From positions 2,206,001 through 2,270,000 of the forward strand of contig SMSO01000036.1 in NCBI GenBank assembly GCA_004764695.1: a stretch of 64,000 bases of DNA, read 5' to 3'. Both the position numbers and the translations under genes were made by a program. How positions within the stretch are numbered: position 1 is the stretch's first letter; each line of letters opens with the position of its first letter. Shown here in pieces: positions 43,795 to 54,869 of this stretch. The notes under the pieces were generated by a model. It saw only the letters and a list, made by a program, of their open reading frames with translations, was not told the origin of the DNA and searched no databases. The stretch comes from Schizochytrium sp. TIO01. Lineage: Eukaryota > Sar > Bigyra > Thraustochytrida > Thraustochytriidae.

Positions 43795-44882
43795 GAGGAA
43801 CTTACAATCGACGAAAACAACGACCTTCGAAGCGCTGGTGAAAATCAACGGAGTTGTTCGAGGGAATGTCGATGATGATCGTGGCCTGCGATCAAAACTC
43901 TACTCGCCAAAACCTACCATTCTCGTGCCCGAATAAGTGACTGAATACAAACAATGATTCATTCTCGCGGCGACGAGCAGAATTGGGGGATTTAGTACTA
44001 CTACCTACCACAAGTTCCATTCCTTTCGTCAAAGATCAGCAAGAAAATAGTACTTTGATTTCCTGTTCCTCTCATAAAAAGCGAGAAACCTGTCATATAA
44101 CATAACAATAAATCATGGGCCCTCGCCTGATATCCTTGCGAGCAGCTCGAAATGACAGTTTGGCGACGAATTAATTGCGTGCTCAAGTCGGAAAAAGCAG
44201 GGACGAGGAACAGTCAGCTCGTGCTCTTCCAAGGATTGTAGCTTGTATTTTCCAGCTCTCCGTCCTCTGATCTTCAAGAAGTCTTCAACTCACGGACTGA
44301 GTTATCTTCTCTAGCGACCACCTGATTCCTTTCCAGGAACACCCTTTCACGGCTTTCCAAGGGTAGACTCAGGAGTCCTACTCGGGGCTAGTGTTTAGGA
44401 TAGGAGGGCGCGGCGAGTGAAAAGCTACTGCACCGCAGGATGAAATGCAGGGCAGGGGAAAAAAGGGGGCAGGAAGAACATGACATGTAAGAAGAAGAAG
44501 GTCGATTCTCCTCGCTTCCTTTTTCTTTTCCTTTTTCTTTTACTTTTCCTTTTCCTTTTCCTTTTACTTTTTCTTTCAAGCGCAAGACAGGATGAGACCC
44601 CACCCTTAAGATAAGTTTTGCTAAGCGTGTCCTTTTTCATGCACCCTATTCTACATCCACGAAGAGTATCGGTGGAGTCGCATGAAAATGTGTTACGAGT
44701 CCACTCATTGCAAAATCGGAGGCGCGGTCCAAGAACGCGATGCGCGCTCTTCTGCGACACTGAGGACATCATCGATGGCTTTGGGCAGAGCAGAGCCGGC
44801 TTCTGCTGTTTTATCTAATCAGAGGGTGTCTATAACTAACCAATTAATTAAATTAAATTAATTATAATTATTTATTTATTAT

Positions 44883-44920
44883 TGATTGATTGATTTGATT
44901 GATTGATTGATTGATTGATG
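44883..44920. repeat. (GATT)n run
   Basis: About nine GATT units with one interruption. The motif also recurs at 41738-41770 and 41864-41880, the latter followed by an ATT run (41880-41904). Confidence 0.85.
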
Positions 44921-45654
44921 GGCCTTTTAGAGGGAGACGAAGTTCGGGTTGGCAGAGCAGTAGAAGGTGCTATGTGAATGGATAGTGAGTTAGTGGGTTT
45001 CTTTCGTGTATCTTTTTCAACTCTGTCTCACATTTGAAAACTCTTCTGCATAAATAAAAACTTAATTGCCTAACTCGATAAATATTTATTAAAAAATAAT
45101 AAAATAAAACTACAATAAAATACAAAGGTGGACCGATTCCGGGATCTGAGAGCAGAAATATGAATGCTGCGATTTCTAGTCTGTCCACGCACACTTGAGA
45201 AAGGGGTGTCTTATACACTGAGATTGCCACGGTCCTCCTCCCTTGGCCATTTCATTTCATCTGGCGCAGGTAATCAGACAGTGCAGCGATAAAACAAAAA
45301 CAAACAAACAAACAACCTAGAGTGAATTGAAGGAGTGAAGGAATTCATTCATTCACTCATAAAACTGGAAGACCAGAGGGAAGGAAAGACCTGACTCATG
45401 ATGAAAACAGGGAAAGAGCCGCAGAAATGCAAAGGCAGCAAGTAGTATAGCGAGGCCTCCTCCTAGGCGACATGCTAAGGGTCCCTAGGACTCCGCGAGC
45501 TCCATAATCTATCGATCGCTCAATCCGTCAATCGCCAAATTACGCGTTGTTGCTGCTTTATCCCACATACATATGTATATACATATCTGCGCCTACAGGC
45601 GTATTGGAGCGTGAATGGTATATAACGAAGTGAACGCTGTTATATTTTGTAATG

Positions 45655-45860
45655 TTTTGTAATGAAATGAATTGAAATGAAATGAAATGAAATGAGATGT
45701 GATGTAATGTAATGTAATGTAATGTAATGTAATGTGATGTAATGTGATGTAATGTAATGTAGTGTAAAGCAGTGCGAAGTAATGTAATGCGAGACGATGT
45801 ACTGCATTGCAATGCAGCGCAGTGTAATGCAGTGCGATGGCATGGGATGGATGGGATGAG
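45655..45860. repeat. Degenerate pentanucleotide array with drifting unit
   Basis: Units of five bases with an ATG core run for about 200 bases: AAATG first, then TAATG/TGATG, then progressively more GC-rich variants (GCAGT, GCGAT, GGATG). The phase is kept over most of the array while the unit sequence drifts along it. Confidence 0.8.
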
Positions 45861-46044
45861 ATCTAATGCACAGCAGACAAACACCTCGGCACATGAAATT
45901 TGAGGCGTGGATGGCGCTGGAATGGGCCCAATTAAACGCAAGGCAGTGGATGCAATACAATACGGTCACGCACGATATCCGATCGATCGGTCGATCGACT
46001 GATTGATCATTCCTTCATTCCTGCATCTCTTCGCAGAATATCTT

Positions 46045-46078
46045 TGAATGAATGAATGAATGAATGAATGAATGAATG
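46045..46078. repeat. (TGAA)n run
   Basis: About eight TGAA units. It sits next to a GC-rich island (about 46140-46400) in otherwise AT-rich DNA. Confidence 0.85.
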
Positions 46079-46552
46079 CACTGTAGGCAAAAATAGTATC
46101 TATGATTGACGGTGTAATGCAATTGAGAAATAGCAGGGACCGCGAGTCCTAGCTGCGAGTAGCGAAGTCCTAGCTGCGAAGCTCGCAGAGGGCACGAGCC
46201 GAAGCCGCGAGGCGGCGCCCGCACACTCCGCGAGCGAGTGGCAGCGAGCGTAAACAGGCGCGATCAGAGCTGGGCACGCAGGCCGTGGGGCGTGGCGCAG
46301 CCTCGAGGAGCACGCACAAGCAGAGGCTGGGCGAGAGCCGCTCGGCCACCAAGGCAGCGAAGAGCGGCGGAGGCAGCCTTTGATTGCGGCTTTCGTGGTC
46401 TTCTTTTCGCTGTTGTGTTACTGTTTTAAAAATAAATAAATGGAGGTTTTAGTTTAGTTTAGTTTAGTTTAAATTGAAATTTATTTTTATTTTTATAAGC
46501 TATAAAAATTAAAGTAAAAGCAAAATATGGGTTTGTTTGCATTCATGGCCTG

Positions 46553-46553
46553 A

Positions 46554-46589
<36 letters not shown>

Positions 46590-46622
46590 AAAGAAAAGAA
46601 AAGAAAAGAAAAGAAAAGAAAG
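46553..46622. repeat. (AAAG)n passing into (AAAAG)n
   Basis: Roughly nine tetramer AAAG units change to about seven pentamer AAAAG units within one uninterrupted purine tract of about 70 bases. Confidence 0.9.
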
Positions 46623-46838
46623 AGGAGGTTTGGCACCTCTTCTTCCTCTGCAAAGAAAGAGACAGAGGGATATTGGAGACGAACTCCTTCGTTCGAGTTT
46701 GCTGTTTCATGTTTCATGGGTCGCGAACTTCGTTTTCACGGGTTTCGAGATCTGATCAAAGCTCTGTGAGCAGCGCAGAAACCGCTCGAAGGCAGAACTT
46801 GACTGGCATGTATGTATCTATGCACGTATGTATGAACC

Positions 46839-46878
46839 CATTCATTCATTCATTCATTCATTCATTCATTCATTCATT
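46839..46878. repeat. (ATTC)n run
   Basis: About ten perfect ATTC units. Confidence 0.9.
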
Positions 46879-47119
46879 ATGATTTCGCTCAGGATCGCAT
46901 TCGCTTTCGAAGTCAGATAGATAAATACATAGATAAATAGCTCCTGAAGGTTCACTGCCCAGGAAGACCTCGAATCGATGCGACAGGAGCCGTCTGTGTC
47001 CGTGTGTCTGTCTGGGTGTCTGTCCGTGTGTCTGTCTGAGTGCCTGTCTGTCTATCTATCCTATCTGCCGCCAGGCCCTCGAGATCGAAGGTTTCTGGGT
47101 CCTTTTGCAAGAAAGGCAG

Positions 47120-47136
47120 GAAGAAGGAAAGAAGGA

Positions 47137-47176
<40 letters not shown>
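47120..47176. repeat. (AAAG)n run
   Basis: A purine-only tract made of AAGG and then about eleven AAAG units. A CACG tetramer run follows further on at about 47616-47637. Confidence 0.9.
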
Positions 47177-49182
47177 GGTTTTGGCTTTCCTTTGTTCATC
47201 TTCTTTAGTGAAGGACTTTACGAATCCGCAGAATAAAAAGCTGCAGAAGGAGAAACAACAGAGAAAAGAGGAGGAAGAAGGTGCCTGTATCTGTATCTTT
47301 ATGTGTATCTTTATGTATGTCTTTATGTGTATCTTAAAGTGTATCGTGGCACTAACGCCTATTAGGGGCTTCGTTTCGTTCTTTTCGTTTGTACAGAGAG
47401 ACGCGATAGGAACGTATGTACCTCTGTATGCGTTAAGAACGATTCACGTGTAATTTGTGATGAATACGAAAGATAGATGCAGTATGTATGAATCCATCAT
47501 ACCTCGCGTGTCTTTGCTGCTGTAGAGGGAGAATGCGACCGTGCCCAAAGGACGCTTTCCCGAGGGTAGTGGCCATCATTTGGCGGCCTTTCAAGGCCAA
47601 GATGGCCATGATCTACGCACGCACGCACGCACGCACGACGTATAATCAATGTAATGCAAATTCTACACAAAGCGCCGTCTTTCCTTCTCTCACTTGGTCC
47701 TCGCCCTATAGTAAACGGTAGAGGAGCTGCTAGCCGTACCGGCACTGTCAATGAAACAAACAATGAATATTTGGCATAGTATTTGACAGAGTGCGTGAGT
47801 GAATCAGTGGCCTTCAGAGAGGGCTGTAGAAAGGGGTGAAGTCGAGGAGAAGGAGAGTGGACGGAGGCGATTTGCTCGACTGTGGAGGCGTCTTTGTCGG
47901 CGGAGGTGGCTTTCCGCTGACTTCTGTGAAACGGAGCAGCTTGAAATCGCCATTTCTACTTCGATGCCGTTTGTCTATAGACGGGCGATGAGGTTAGTGG
48001 TAGATAGGTACACTTAGTACTTCGTCTGCTTTTGTTGTTCTTGAGAGATATATGACACACTCTTTGTTTTAGGTGCTCTTCTTCTTCTAATAAGTACTTC
48101 TGAGCTAAAAAGATGTCTTTTGACGGAAAGAAAAAGAATTGAATGGAGAATTAATTAAAAAGTGAGACCAGAGTAATTTTTACAAATTGAAAGAAGTTGT
48201 AGACAGAAAATGTTTGGTTTGTTTTTGTAAGAATGCCAAATTGTAAAAGGTAGATAAAAGCAGGTCGGTCTGTCTCTTTCTTTTCTTTTATTATACTTTC
48301 TTTTCTTTTCTTGTTTTGTTTATTTGATTCTTTATGTTTCTCTGTTGCTTCGTGTAGAAGGAGAAGAAGACAAGGCTTCGAGGGGAGAACTCGCCTCAAA
48401 GGAGTGGAGGGGGGGTAAGCGAAGGTGTTCGAGGGGGTTTTTGCGTCAAACTATGGAGGATTGTTGATCTTCACCGATCAAAATCATGGGCGAAGGCTCT
48501 GTTTATTAGAAGAAGAAAGCTTTCTCTCATCCTCATTCTAAAAATATTTAAAAAAAAATGTTTTTAAAAATGTTTTTAAAGGAAATGCAATCAAAGCTAA
48601 CTTTTTGTTTGTTTGTTTGTTTGTTTTTAGATTCTTCCTTTTGTTGCTCCTCGTGCCTCTTTTGGGGGTATTCTTTCTTGGGTTGTAGGAAATAAAAGCA
48701 GAGAACGATTGTTTCTGGGTTTTTCTATCCATCTTCCTCCATTTCTTCTCCCTTTTATTTGTTTATATGTTTGTTTGTTTGTTTGTTTTGTTCGTTTGCT
48801 CACGTAGGTAAGTAAGTACTCCTTTTCATGAATTAATGAGATTGAAGAGTAAAAATAAGAGTAAACTAACTTCTCTCCGCTTCGCTACTAGTGGCACAAT
48901 AAGATACTACTAGCTGGTTTGCTTGCTTCTCTGGTATTTCGTATTTCCTGATGCTCTTTCTATCGATCTATCCTCCATATTGATGTCTTTTTAAAAGTTT
49001 TAAACCTAAATAACTTATTGTTATCCGTAGTAAGTATTGGTGTTATTCTAGTTTTCACTAAGAGAAGTGATATCGATTACACTCGCGAGCGACGACGCCT
49101 GTTGGTGCAGCAAAACCCATTCACCCTGAGCACCAACAGCGGTTGAGCTCAAGCGAGTCACCCAGGCTTCAACGACGACGAT

Positions 49183-49225
49183 AGCAGCAGCAGCAACAGC
49201 AGCAGCAGCAACAACAACAACTACA
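49183..49225. repeat. CAG/CAA run upstream of the carrier gene
   Basis: An interrupted run of CAG and CAA triplets about 210-255 bases upstream of the carrier start codon, probably in its promoter or 5' UTR. Confidence 0.75.
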
Positions 49226-49437
49226 AAGCCTAGGCAAACTACAGCTTAGATTTCGCAGGGACTCAGGGTCATATCTATCTATTATCTATATCTCGTGCCT
49301 CCGCGCAGACGTACTTCAACTTTGTCTGAGAGCCTTGTCGCGGAGATCGTGAGATCCCCCGTGAAGCAAACTTCAGCAGCAACAAAAGCAGATAAAAACC
49401 TCAAGACCCGTCACATAACTTTTCATAAATAAAGACA

Positions 49438-50508
49438 ATGACACCCAACCCTCAAGTGAGCAGCGCACTGTGCCCCATCGGCGTGATGAGCGCAACACGG
49501 GCCATGCATGGCCCCCGCGATGACAACAAGGTCTTCGCACCGAGCCCCATCAAGAACATCCTCGGTGCACGCCTTGCCTCCTCCAACCTTAGCCCGTACA
49601 TTAAGCTTGTGTCCGGTATGGCTGGAGGTATCGCAGAAGCATGCACCCTCCAACCCCTTGATGTGGCCAAAACCCGTCTTCAGCTCGATAAAACCGGTGA
49701 GTACAATGGCATGATTGACTGCCTCAAGAAAACCGCCAAGAACGAGGGTATCGCTGCACTCTACAAGGGTCTCACCCCCTTCGTGACTCACCTCACCCTC
49801 AAGTACGCTCTCCGCTTTGGTGCCTTTGAGAAGTTCAAGACCATGCTCGGCGCTGACAGCAAGGGTAACGCCTCTGCCAAGGTCAACTTCACCGCTGGTC
49901 TCGCCGTTGGTACGCTTGAGGCTTGCATGATTGTCACCCCCTTCGAAGTCATCAAGACCCGTCTCCAGAAGCAGAAGGTCAAGGCTGGCGAGGTGCCCAT
50001 GTACAAAGGACCTATTGATGTTGTTGTCAAGATTATCCGCAACGAAGGTATCCAGCGTCTCTGGTCTGGTAACATGCCCACTGTGATCCGCCAGGGTTCT
50101 AACCAGGCCTTCAACTTCATGAGTATGGCCATCCTCAACAAGATGCTCTGGGGTAAGGAGCAGGGTGACGGTAAGGTCCTCGCTGTCTGGCAGACTCTCC
50201 TCAACGGTCTCCTTGCTGGTGCCGTCGGACCCTGCCTCAACGCCCCTATTGACGTCGTCAAGACCCGTATGATGGGTCAGGACTTTAGCAAGCCCAACGA
50301 GATCAAGTACACCGGCTGGTACCAGACTGCAAAGCTTATTGCTCAGGAGGAGGGTATGCCTGCCCTCTGGAAGGGTATCATTCCCCGTCTCTCCCGTTTG
50401 GCACCTGGCCAGGCTATTACCTGGACCGTCGTTATGCGTGTCAGTACCTACTTCGAGAACCTCCAGAAGGAGCTTGCCGAGGAGGAGAAGTTCTCCAAGA
50501 AGGAGTAA
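49438..50508 (+). CDS. Mitochondrial carrier (SLC25), succinate/fumarate-carrier type
   Basis: The product is 356 aa with the three-fold mitochondrial carrier repeat. The three signature motifs are PLDVAK (P73), PFEVIK (P168) and PIDVVK (P270), each followed by TR and later by an EG-containing matrix helix (KNEG, RNEG, QEEG). The segments GAVGPCLNAPIDVVKTRMM, RQGSNQAFNF and RLAPGQAITWTV match the pattern of yeast Sfc1 and plant mSFC, so the probable role is dicarboxylate (succinate/fumarate) exchange across the inner membrane. A tricarboxylate carrier is the main alternative. About 55 extra residues precede the first repeat, possibly a cleaved or disordered leader. Third positions are strongly C-biased (CTC, AAG, GTC, ACC), unlike most neighbours, indicating high expression. 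The start is ATG in AAGACAATG. Confidence 0.9.
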   Translation: MTPNPQVSSALCPIGVMSATRAMHGPRDDNKVFAPSPIKNILGARLASSNLSPYIKLVSGMAGGIAEACTLQPLDVAKTRLQLDKTGEYNGMIDCLKKTAKNEGIAALYKGLTPFVTHLTLKYALRFGAFEKFKTMLGADSKGNASAKVNFTAGLAVGTLEACMIVTPFEVIKTRLQKQKVKAGEVPMYKGPIDVVVKIIRNEGIQRLWSGNMPTVIRQGSNQAFNFMSMAILNKMLWGKEQGDGKVLAVWQTLLNGLLAGAVGPCLNAPIDVVKTRMMGQDFSKPNEIKYTGWYQTAKLIAQEEGMPALWKGIIPRLSRLAPGQAITWTVVMRVSTYFENLQKELAEEEKFSKKE

Positions 50509-51752
50509 ATATCATCACCCACATCAACGACGACGACAACAACAACAACGATTACCACAACCTCATAATACCATTCATAACTATCACCAACGCCAACACT
50601 CACGACATCATCACCAAACCTTCGTGTTCACATACATACCTCGGTTCTTTTCTGTCTTTTCTTTCATTTTATCAACAATTATATTCCCATCACACACTGA
50701 TTAAAGCGCTTTTCCTCACGTTTCAAAGTTTGCCCCCCGAAAGTCATCATAGGATTACTGTGTGAAAATGAAAATCTTCACACAGGCACACAAAGACTTA
50801 CTTCCTGGTACGCTCTTCATAATCCTCACCTTTATTGTGAAGTATGCCCAGCCCTACCTACTTTTTTAAATTATCGAAAGGTAGTTAGAAAGCACTTGTT
50901 TTTTAAGCACATCACTTTCTCACAAAATTGGGTCGAGGAGATTTTGATGATCGTGGGGAAACTGTATTATATTCAGTCAATCTACTGCACTTCAAAGTCT
51001 CACCCAACATTTAGAATGAAAAAAGCAGCGTTGAATAGAGGAAATGAAGACTAGGTACTGACTTGTGACAAATCCACTCTAAGGAGACATCAAATTTATA
51101 GGTAACTGGTGACCTTGGCACTCAGTTATATATAACTTCGATCTTGCAAATGATAATCTCATGATGTCACTTGCAATAAACCTCAAAATGAAAATTTAAA
51201 AAGTTAAGAAAAAATCAAAAATCAAAATTAAACAGAAATGATTGAGGAGAACACTTGACCCAGTCTCACCATGAGTTTTAAACATTATTATCATTCAAAA
51301 TCTCTATCAAAATCAAGATACTCTCTGAACTAAGGTAAGGAAAATTACATGAAAGTCTCTAATATTTAATTCGTTACCACGCCAGACATTTGCCTCCAAA
51401 CTTCTCTCAATTTTCGAAGACGGCATGCACAACACATCAGACATAATACGAACCCTTATGAGAGTGTAAACGATATCCCCCCCAATGCAATTCACAACCC
51501 TAGATACATTTAGTATTACCTACTACCTAGTAGGAAAATAAGAGAAATCTAACAGAGGGACACGTGCCAGAAAGTTTCTATTCAAAACTGACCACGGGCA
51601 CACATATCCAGAGAGAACATGGGGAACTATTTTAGCACTTTTGGCAAGAATTTCTTGCAAACCCTATGCAACCATCGCTTCATGAAAAGTCATATGTAAG
51701 AAAGGATCTCTCAAACCAAGCATAAGCAAAAAAGAAAAGAGCCCCCCCCCTA
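50509..51752. other. Convergent 3' intergenic region
   Basis: About 1.2 kb of AT-rich sequence between the carrier stop and the stop of the TFIP11-like gene. It begins with CAA/CGA-rich 3' UTR sequence and ends near a run of nine C (about 51741). No gene or RNA signal was seen. Confidence 0.55.
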
Positions 51753-54700
51753 TTAATCTGTCTTCATAAGCTCCTTTCGAACCTGCTCCACGAGTTGCTC
51801 CAAAGTAATATGATGAAAGCGCAAACTCTGGTTCTGAATGTGCGACGTATCATTATCCGAGGCAACACGAACGATATCCTTATCAAAGACTAGAGAAGTA
51901 TTTCCCAATAGATAGACAGGCAAGCCTTCATCTGATATAGGAAACTTGGGATGTCGCATGAATGTCGTGTGTAGCCACGCTGTTGATATCTTTTCCAAAA
52001 AGTCACGTGCTGACATCTCCTCTGCGCGAATCGTCTTGGCCTTGCCTTGTTGCATCTCTTTGTTATCATGCCTAGAGTGTTTCCCAATACTGGAATGCTG
52101 CTTACTGGATAGTTGATCTTTCTCGAGTTTCTCAAGAACAAGATCATAAGAGGTCTTCTCAAGGCTCTCAACTCTTCGATGCGCAGCTTTAAACAGTCCT
52201 TGCTTGCCAGGGCCCTTTCCAGATACATAAGCAATAAGACCCAATGCGCGCCCCATGGGAGCTTGGAGTTGCTTATCTTGACGAGGCAGCACAGAGTCAA
52301 GCAACAAGCGCCAGTCTTGAAACCATGTTGCAACATCTCTCCAACCAGTATTGGAGTTTTTAAGATGATCACGAACATCCGGCGTAGCAGCAATCCACTC
52401 GTAAAGAAAGTGCAACCAGCGCGGGAAGAACTCTCCTAACAAAACAGCACGAATATGTGGAGAAGTAGACGGAAAACAAGGAGCTAATACCGCCATAGCT
52501 TTGATTACCCGACGATCTGAACTCGTCACGGTCCGTGAAATTGTCATGTCTTGAATGAGTTTAATTAAACACGGCACAAGGCCCTCAGCCAGTAGCCTTT
52601 CAAACGTGCTCTCGCTCAAAATGTCACGCCACGGCATGGCTAACTCAACACCCCAGCTTCCGATGTCTTCCGGGGTCTTACACTTGCGTCGCAAAGCCTT
52701 ACTCAAAACCTGACGAATTGGACGATGTAATTTTGAACGAATTGATTTCCGCATGATATCAACCCAAGGCACAATCCAAAGATCTAAACGTTTCCCTAAG
52801 GACTTTGAGGATGCATGCCAACGATCAACACGATATTGAAGCTCAGGCAAAATGACACGGTCCGTGAATTTCTGAAAATCGCTCTCACTTACAAGGCCAC
52901 GCACTACATCCACGGATGCTCGGGCAAAAGCATCAGCTCCAAGACGTGCTGCAAGCGCGGCTTCTGAGCTTTCTTCTTTAGCAGCATCAACACTCTGCCA
53001 TGCACGATATATTTCTTGTTCAATAGTGAGCAGAATGTTCGACTCAAGCAAATCTCGAATTACTGGCTCTGATAAACGAACCTTCTCCCGAAGAAATTCA
53101 AGCCATTGATCTAACATTTCCTTTAACTTTCCAAGTCGAAGACTCCACTCGGGTTCCTCGGCGTCGCAGGAATACCGACCTTCAATTTCATTATTTTCGC
53201 CTTGGGTATCGGCGTTAGCCCAGGCTCCCAGCAGCTGGTTTGCGAGCTGCAGAGCGGCGGCGTCTTCATGAAATCCATACGGCTGTTCTGGTTGGTATGC
53301 ACCCCAGTAATCTCCAAGAGCTTTTAAGCAAGCTCTGGAACCTCCTAACCAATCTTGCCCGATCTGTTCAATACTTTCAAAGGCCTCCGTAATGCAATCC
53401 AACGCCGCTTGGGCTTGCAAAGATGCAGCCTTGATTCGGTCTTCGTTTTCTTGGAGCTTAGCTAAAGAACCCTGTTTATCCTGAATCGTAGCCTCTAATC
53501 GTTGAATATGAATGGTTTCCTTTGTTATCCGCTCTTGCGACGCTTCCACTAAAGATTTTAAGTTATACGAAATTTCCTTACCGACACTCTCATTTAACGC
53601 TGGAAGAAGTTTCAGCTCTGCCAAACTGTCACTTTGCTGGGACATATTGGATGAAGATGATGACGACGATGAAGAAGAACCTGATGAAGATGCTGAGCCA
53701 TGGCTTGACTTTGAGGACGAAGATCCTACACTTGCAGCGTCATCATCATCATCAAGGCCATTTTCAGCATGACGCATTTTACTAGAGGTCCCTCGCATAT
53801 CAAGAATAACGTAACCTCCAGCTTGAGGAGCAGAAGTGGTCCTTTTCTCTTTGCTTTGAGCTTTCACAGAGCTCTGCTGATCAGCCATAATTTCTGCCGC
53901 AGTACGGAATCGAGATGAGTTTTTCTTAGATTTGCCTTTTGTAGTGCTGCTACCCAATTTGCTTCGATTCTCCTTAACTTTTTTCCAAAGTGCTGCAATC
54001 TCTGCATCATCTTCTTCCTCCTTCTCGCGCATTTTCCTCTGCCTTGATGCTTCCTCGGACTCTCCAAATTGCTCCCGATGGATGCGTTTATTTTGTGCAA
54101 GAGAAGTGGCCTCCTTAAATCCGCCGCCACCAAGACCAAGACGGTCTGGTCGTGCTTTCACAGCAAGCGGCTCCGAGATACCTGATTGATGCTTTCCCAG
54201 CCGTCCTGTAAAATTGAATTTCTGCATAAATTTGAGCGCGAAGCCATTCTTGCCATATTTCGAAAACGCGTCTCGCTTTGCTGGATCTAACTGCACCTTA
54301 GAATCTTTTACATCTTTCTTCTGAGGCTTCGAAGATTTCACAGTAGAGCTAACTGGTGCAGGTGCATCAGAACCCAGCACCAATTTGCGAAATTCGCTCT
54401 CGCGTGCTGCTTCTTCAGACTTCTCTCCAATTGCCGTGTTCGCAGCAGATGAAGATGTTGCAGACGTCGAAGCAGACGGAGCAGGGGTAGTTGAAGAAGA
54501 GGCAGAAGGCGCATTCTGACGTCCAGAGATCTGTTCACTGGTGAGAGGCGCTGAAGACGATGATACAAACATGATGGGCTGTAGGGGCTGTTTCTGCTTG
54601 GCAGCTGGCGGCTTCTCGCTCTGGTCAGCACCTTGACCATAGGCCGGGTTGAAAATACCATAAATGGCATCCTTGTCCCGCTCCTGGCCCTTACGGGACC

Positions 54701-54869
54701 TCTTGCGAGGCTGAAGCGTAGAAAATTCAGCATCTTCCTCCACAAGGTCTCCGGCGCCGTCGCTCATATAGTCGTCGTGGGCGTAGTCTTTGTAGTCAGC
54801 ATCATCCTCGCCATCGTCCTCAGCCAAAGCGCCAAGGCCTAGCCTCCGGCCATTGCCAGACGTGTACAT
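51753..54869 (-). CDS. TFIP11: TFIP11/NTR1-like G-patch spliceosome-disassembly factor
   Basis: The product is 1038 aa. An acidic N-terminus (TIP_N-like, with an IYGIFNPAYGQ-type motif and a basic RKRSRKG patch) is followed by a Ser/Ala-rich linker. A G-patch lies around residues 205-255, containing FTGRLGKHQSGISEPLAVK and a Gly-rich end. A charged linker with a long Ser run and a predicted coiled coil come next, then the large helical GCFC domain (about 480-900) with Trp-rich motifs (LQDWRLLLDSVLPRQ-like). TFIP11, STIP and yeast Ntr1 activate the helicase Prp43/DHX15 to release the intron lariat spliceosome. The start is ATG. The gene is intronless although its product serves splicing. Its presence implies that the organism splices introns. 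Confidence 0.92.
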   Translation of the reverse strand: MYTSGNGRRLGLGALAEDDGEDDADYKDYAHDDYMSDGAGDLVEEDAEFSTLQPRKRSRKGQERDKDAIYGIFNPAYGQGADQSEKPPAAKQKQPLQPIMFVSSSSAPLTSEQISGRQNAPSASSSTTPAPSASTSATSSSAANTAIGEKSEEAARESEFRKLVLGSDAPAPVSSTVKSSKPQKKDVKDSKVQLDPAKRDAFSKYGKNGFALKFMQKFNFTGRLGKHQSGISEPLAVKARPDRLGLGGGGFKEATSLAQNKRIHREQFGESEEASRQRKMREKEEEDDAEIAALWKKVKENRSKLGSSTTKGKSKKNSSRFRTAAEIMADQQSSVKAQSKEKRTTSAPQAGGYVILDMRGTSSKMRHAENGLDDDDDAASVGSSSSKSSHGSASSSGSSSSSSSSSSNMSQQSDSLAELKLLPALNESVGKEISYNLKSLVEASQERITKETIHIQRLEATIQDKQGSLAKLQENEDRIKAASLQAQAALDCITEAFESIEQIGQDWLGGSRACLKALGDYWGAYQPEQPYGFHEDAAALQLANQLLGAWANADTQGENNEIEGRYSCDAEEPEWSLRLGKLKEMLDQWLEFLREKVRLSEPVIRDLLESNILLTIEQEIYRAWQSVDAAKEESSEAALAARLGADAFARASVDVVRGLVSESDFQKFTDRVILPELQYRVDRWHASSKSLGKRLDLWIVPWVDIMRKSIRSKLHRPIRQVLSKALRRKCKTPEDIGSWGVELAMPWRDILSESTFERLLAEGLVPCLIKLIQDMTISRTVTSSDRRVIKAMAVLAPCFPSTSPHIRAVLLGEFFPRWLHFLYEWIAATPDVRDHLKNSNTGWRDVATWFQDWRLLLDSVLPRQDKQLQAPMGRALGLIAYVSGKGPGKQGLFKAAHRRVESLEKTSYDLVLEKLEKDQLSSKQHSSIGKHSRHDNKEMQQGKAKTIRAEEMSARDFLEKISTAWLHTTFMRHPKFPISDEGLPVYLLGNTSLVFDKDIVRVASDNDTSHIQNQSLRFHHITLEQLVEQVRKELMKTD

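Larger units (their letters stand above)
33248..49437. other. 16 kb gene-poor, microsatellite-rich tract
   Basis: No intact gene was found. AT-rich DNA is broken by many tandem arrays, chiefly tetranucleotides (TTTG, TATG, TGAA, AAAG, ATTC, GATT, CACG), with pentamer and hexamer arrays, and by GC-rich islands near 40.9 and 46.15-46.40 kb. Open frames over the arrays are artefacts, because a 4-nt unit without stop codons is open in all frames. Two coding-like patches (about 36.6-36.9 and 39.7-40.0 kb) are listed separately. No tRNA, rRNA or transposase/reverse-transcriptase gene was recognised. Confidence 0.75.

Noticed and set aside
34000-49400. Search for tRNA genes, rRNA, CRISPR arrays, retrotransposon or transposase genes
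   Set aside because: No B-box GGTTCGAATCC-like element with an A box, no spaced direct repeats with unique spacers, and no reverse transcriptase or transposase motif was seen by eye.
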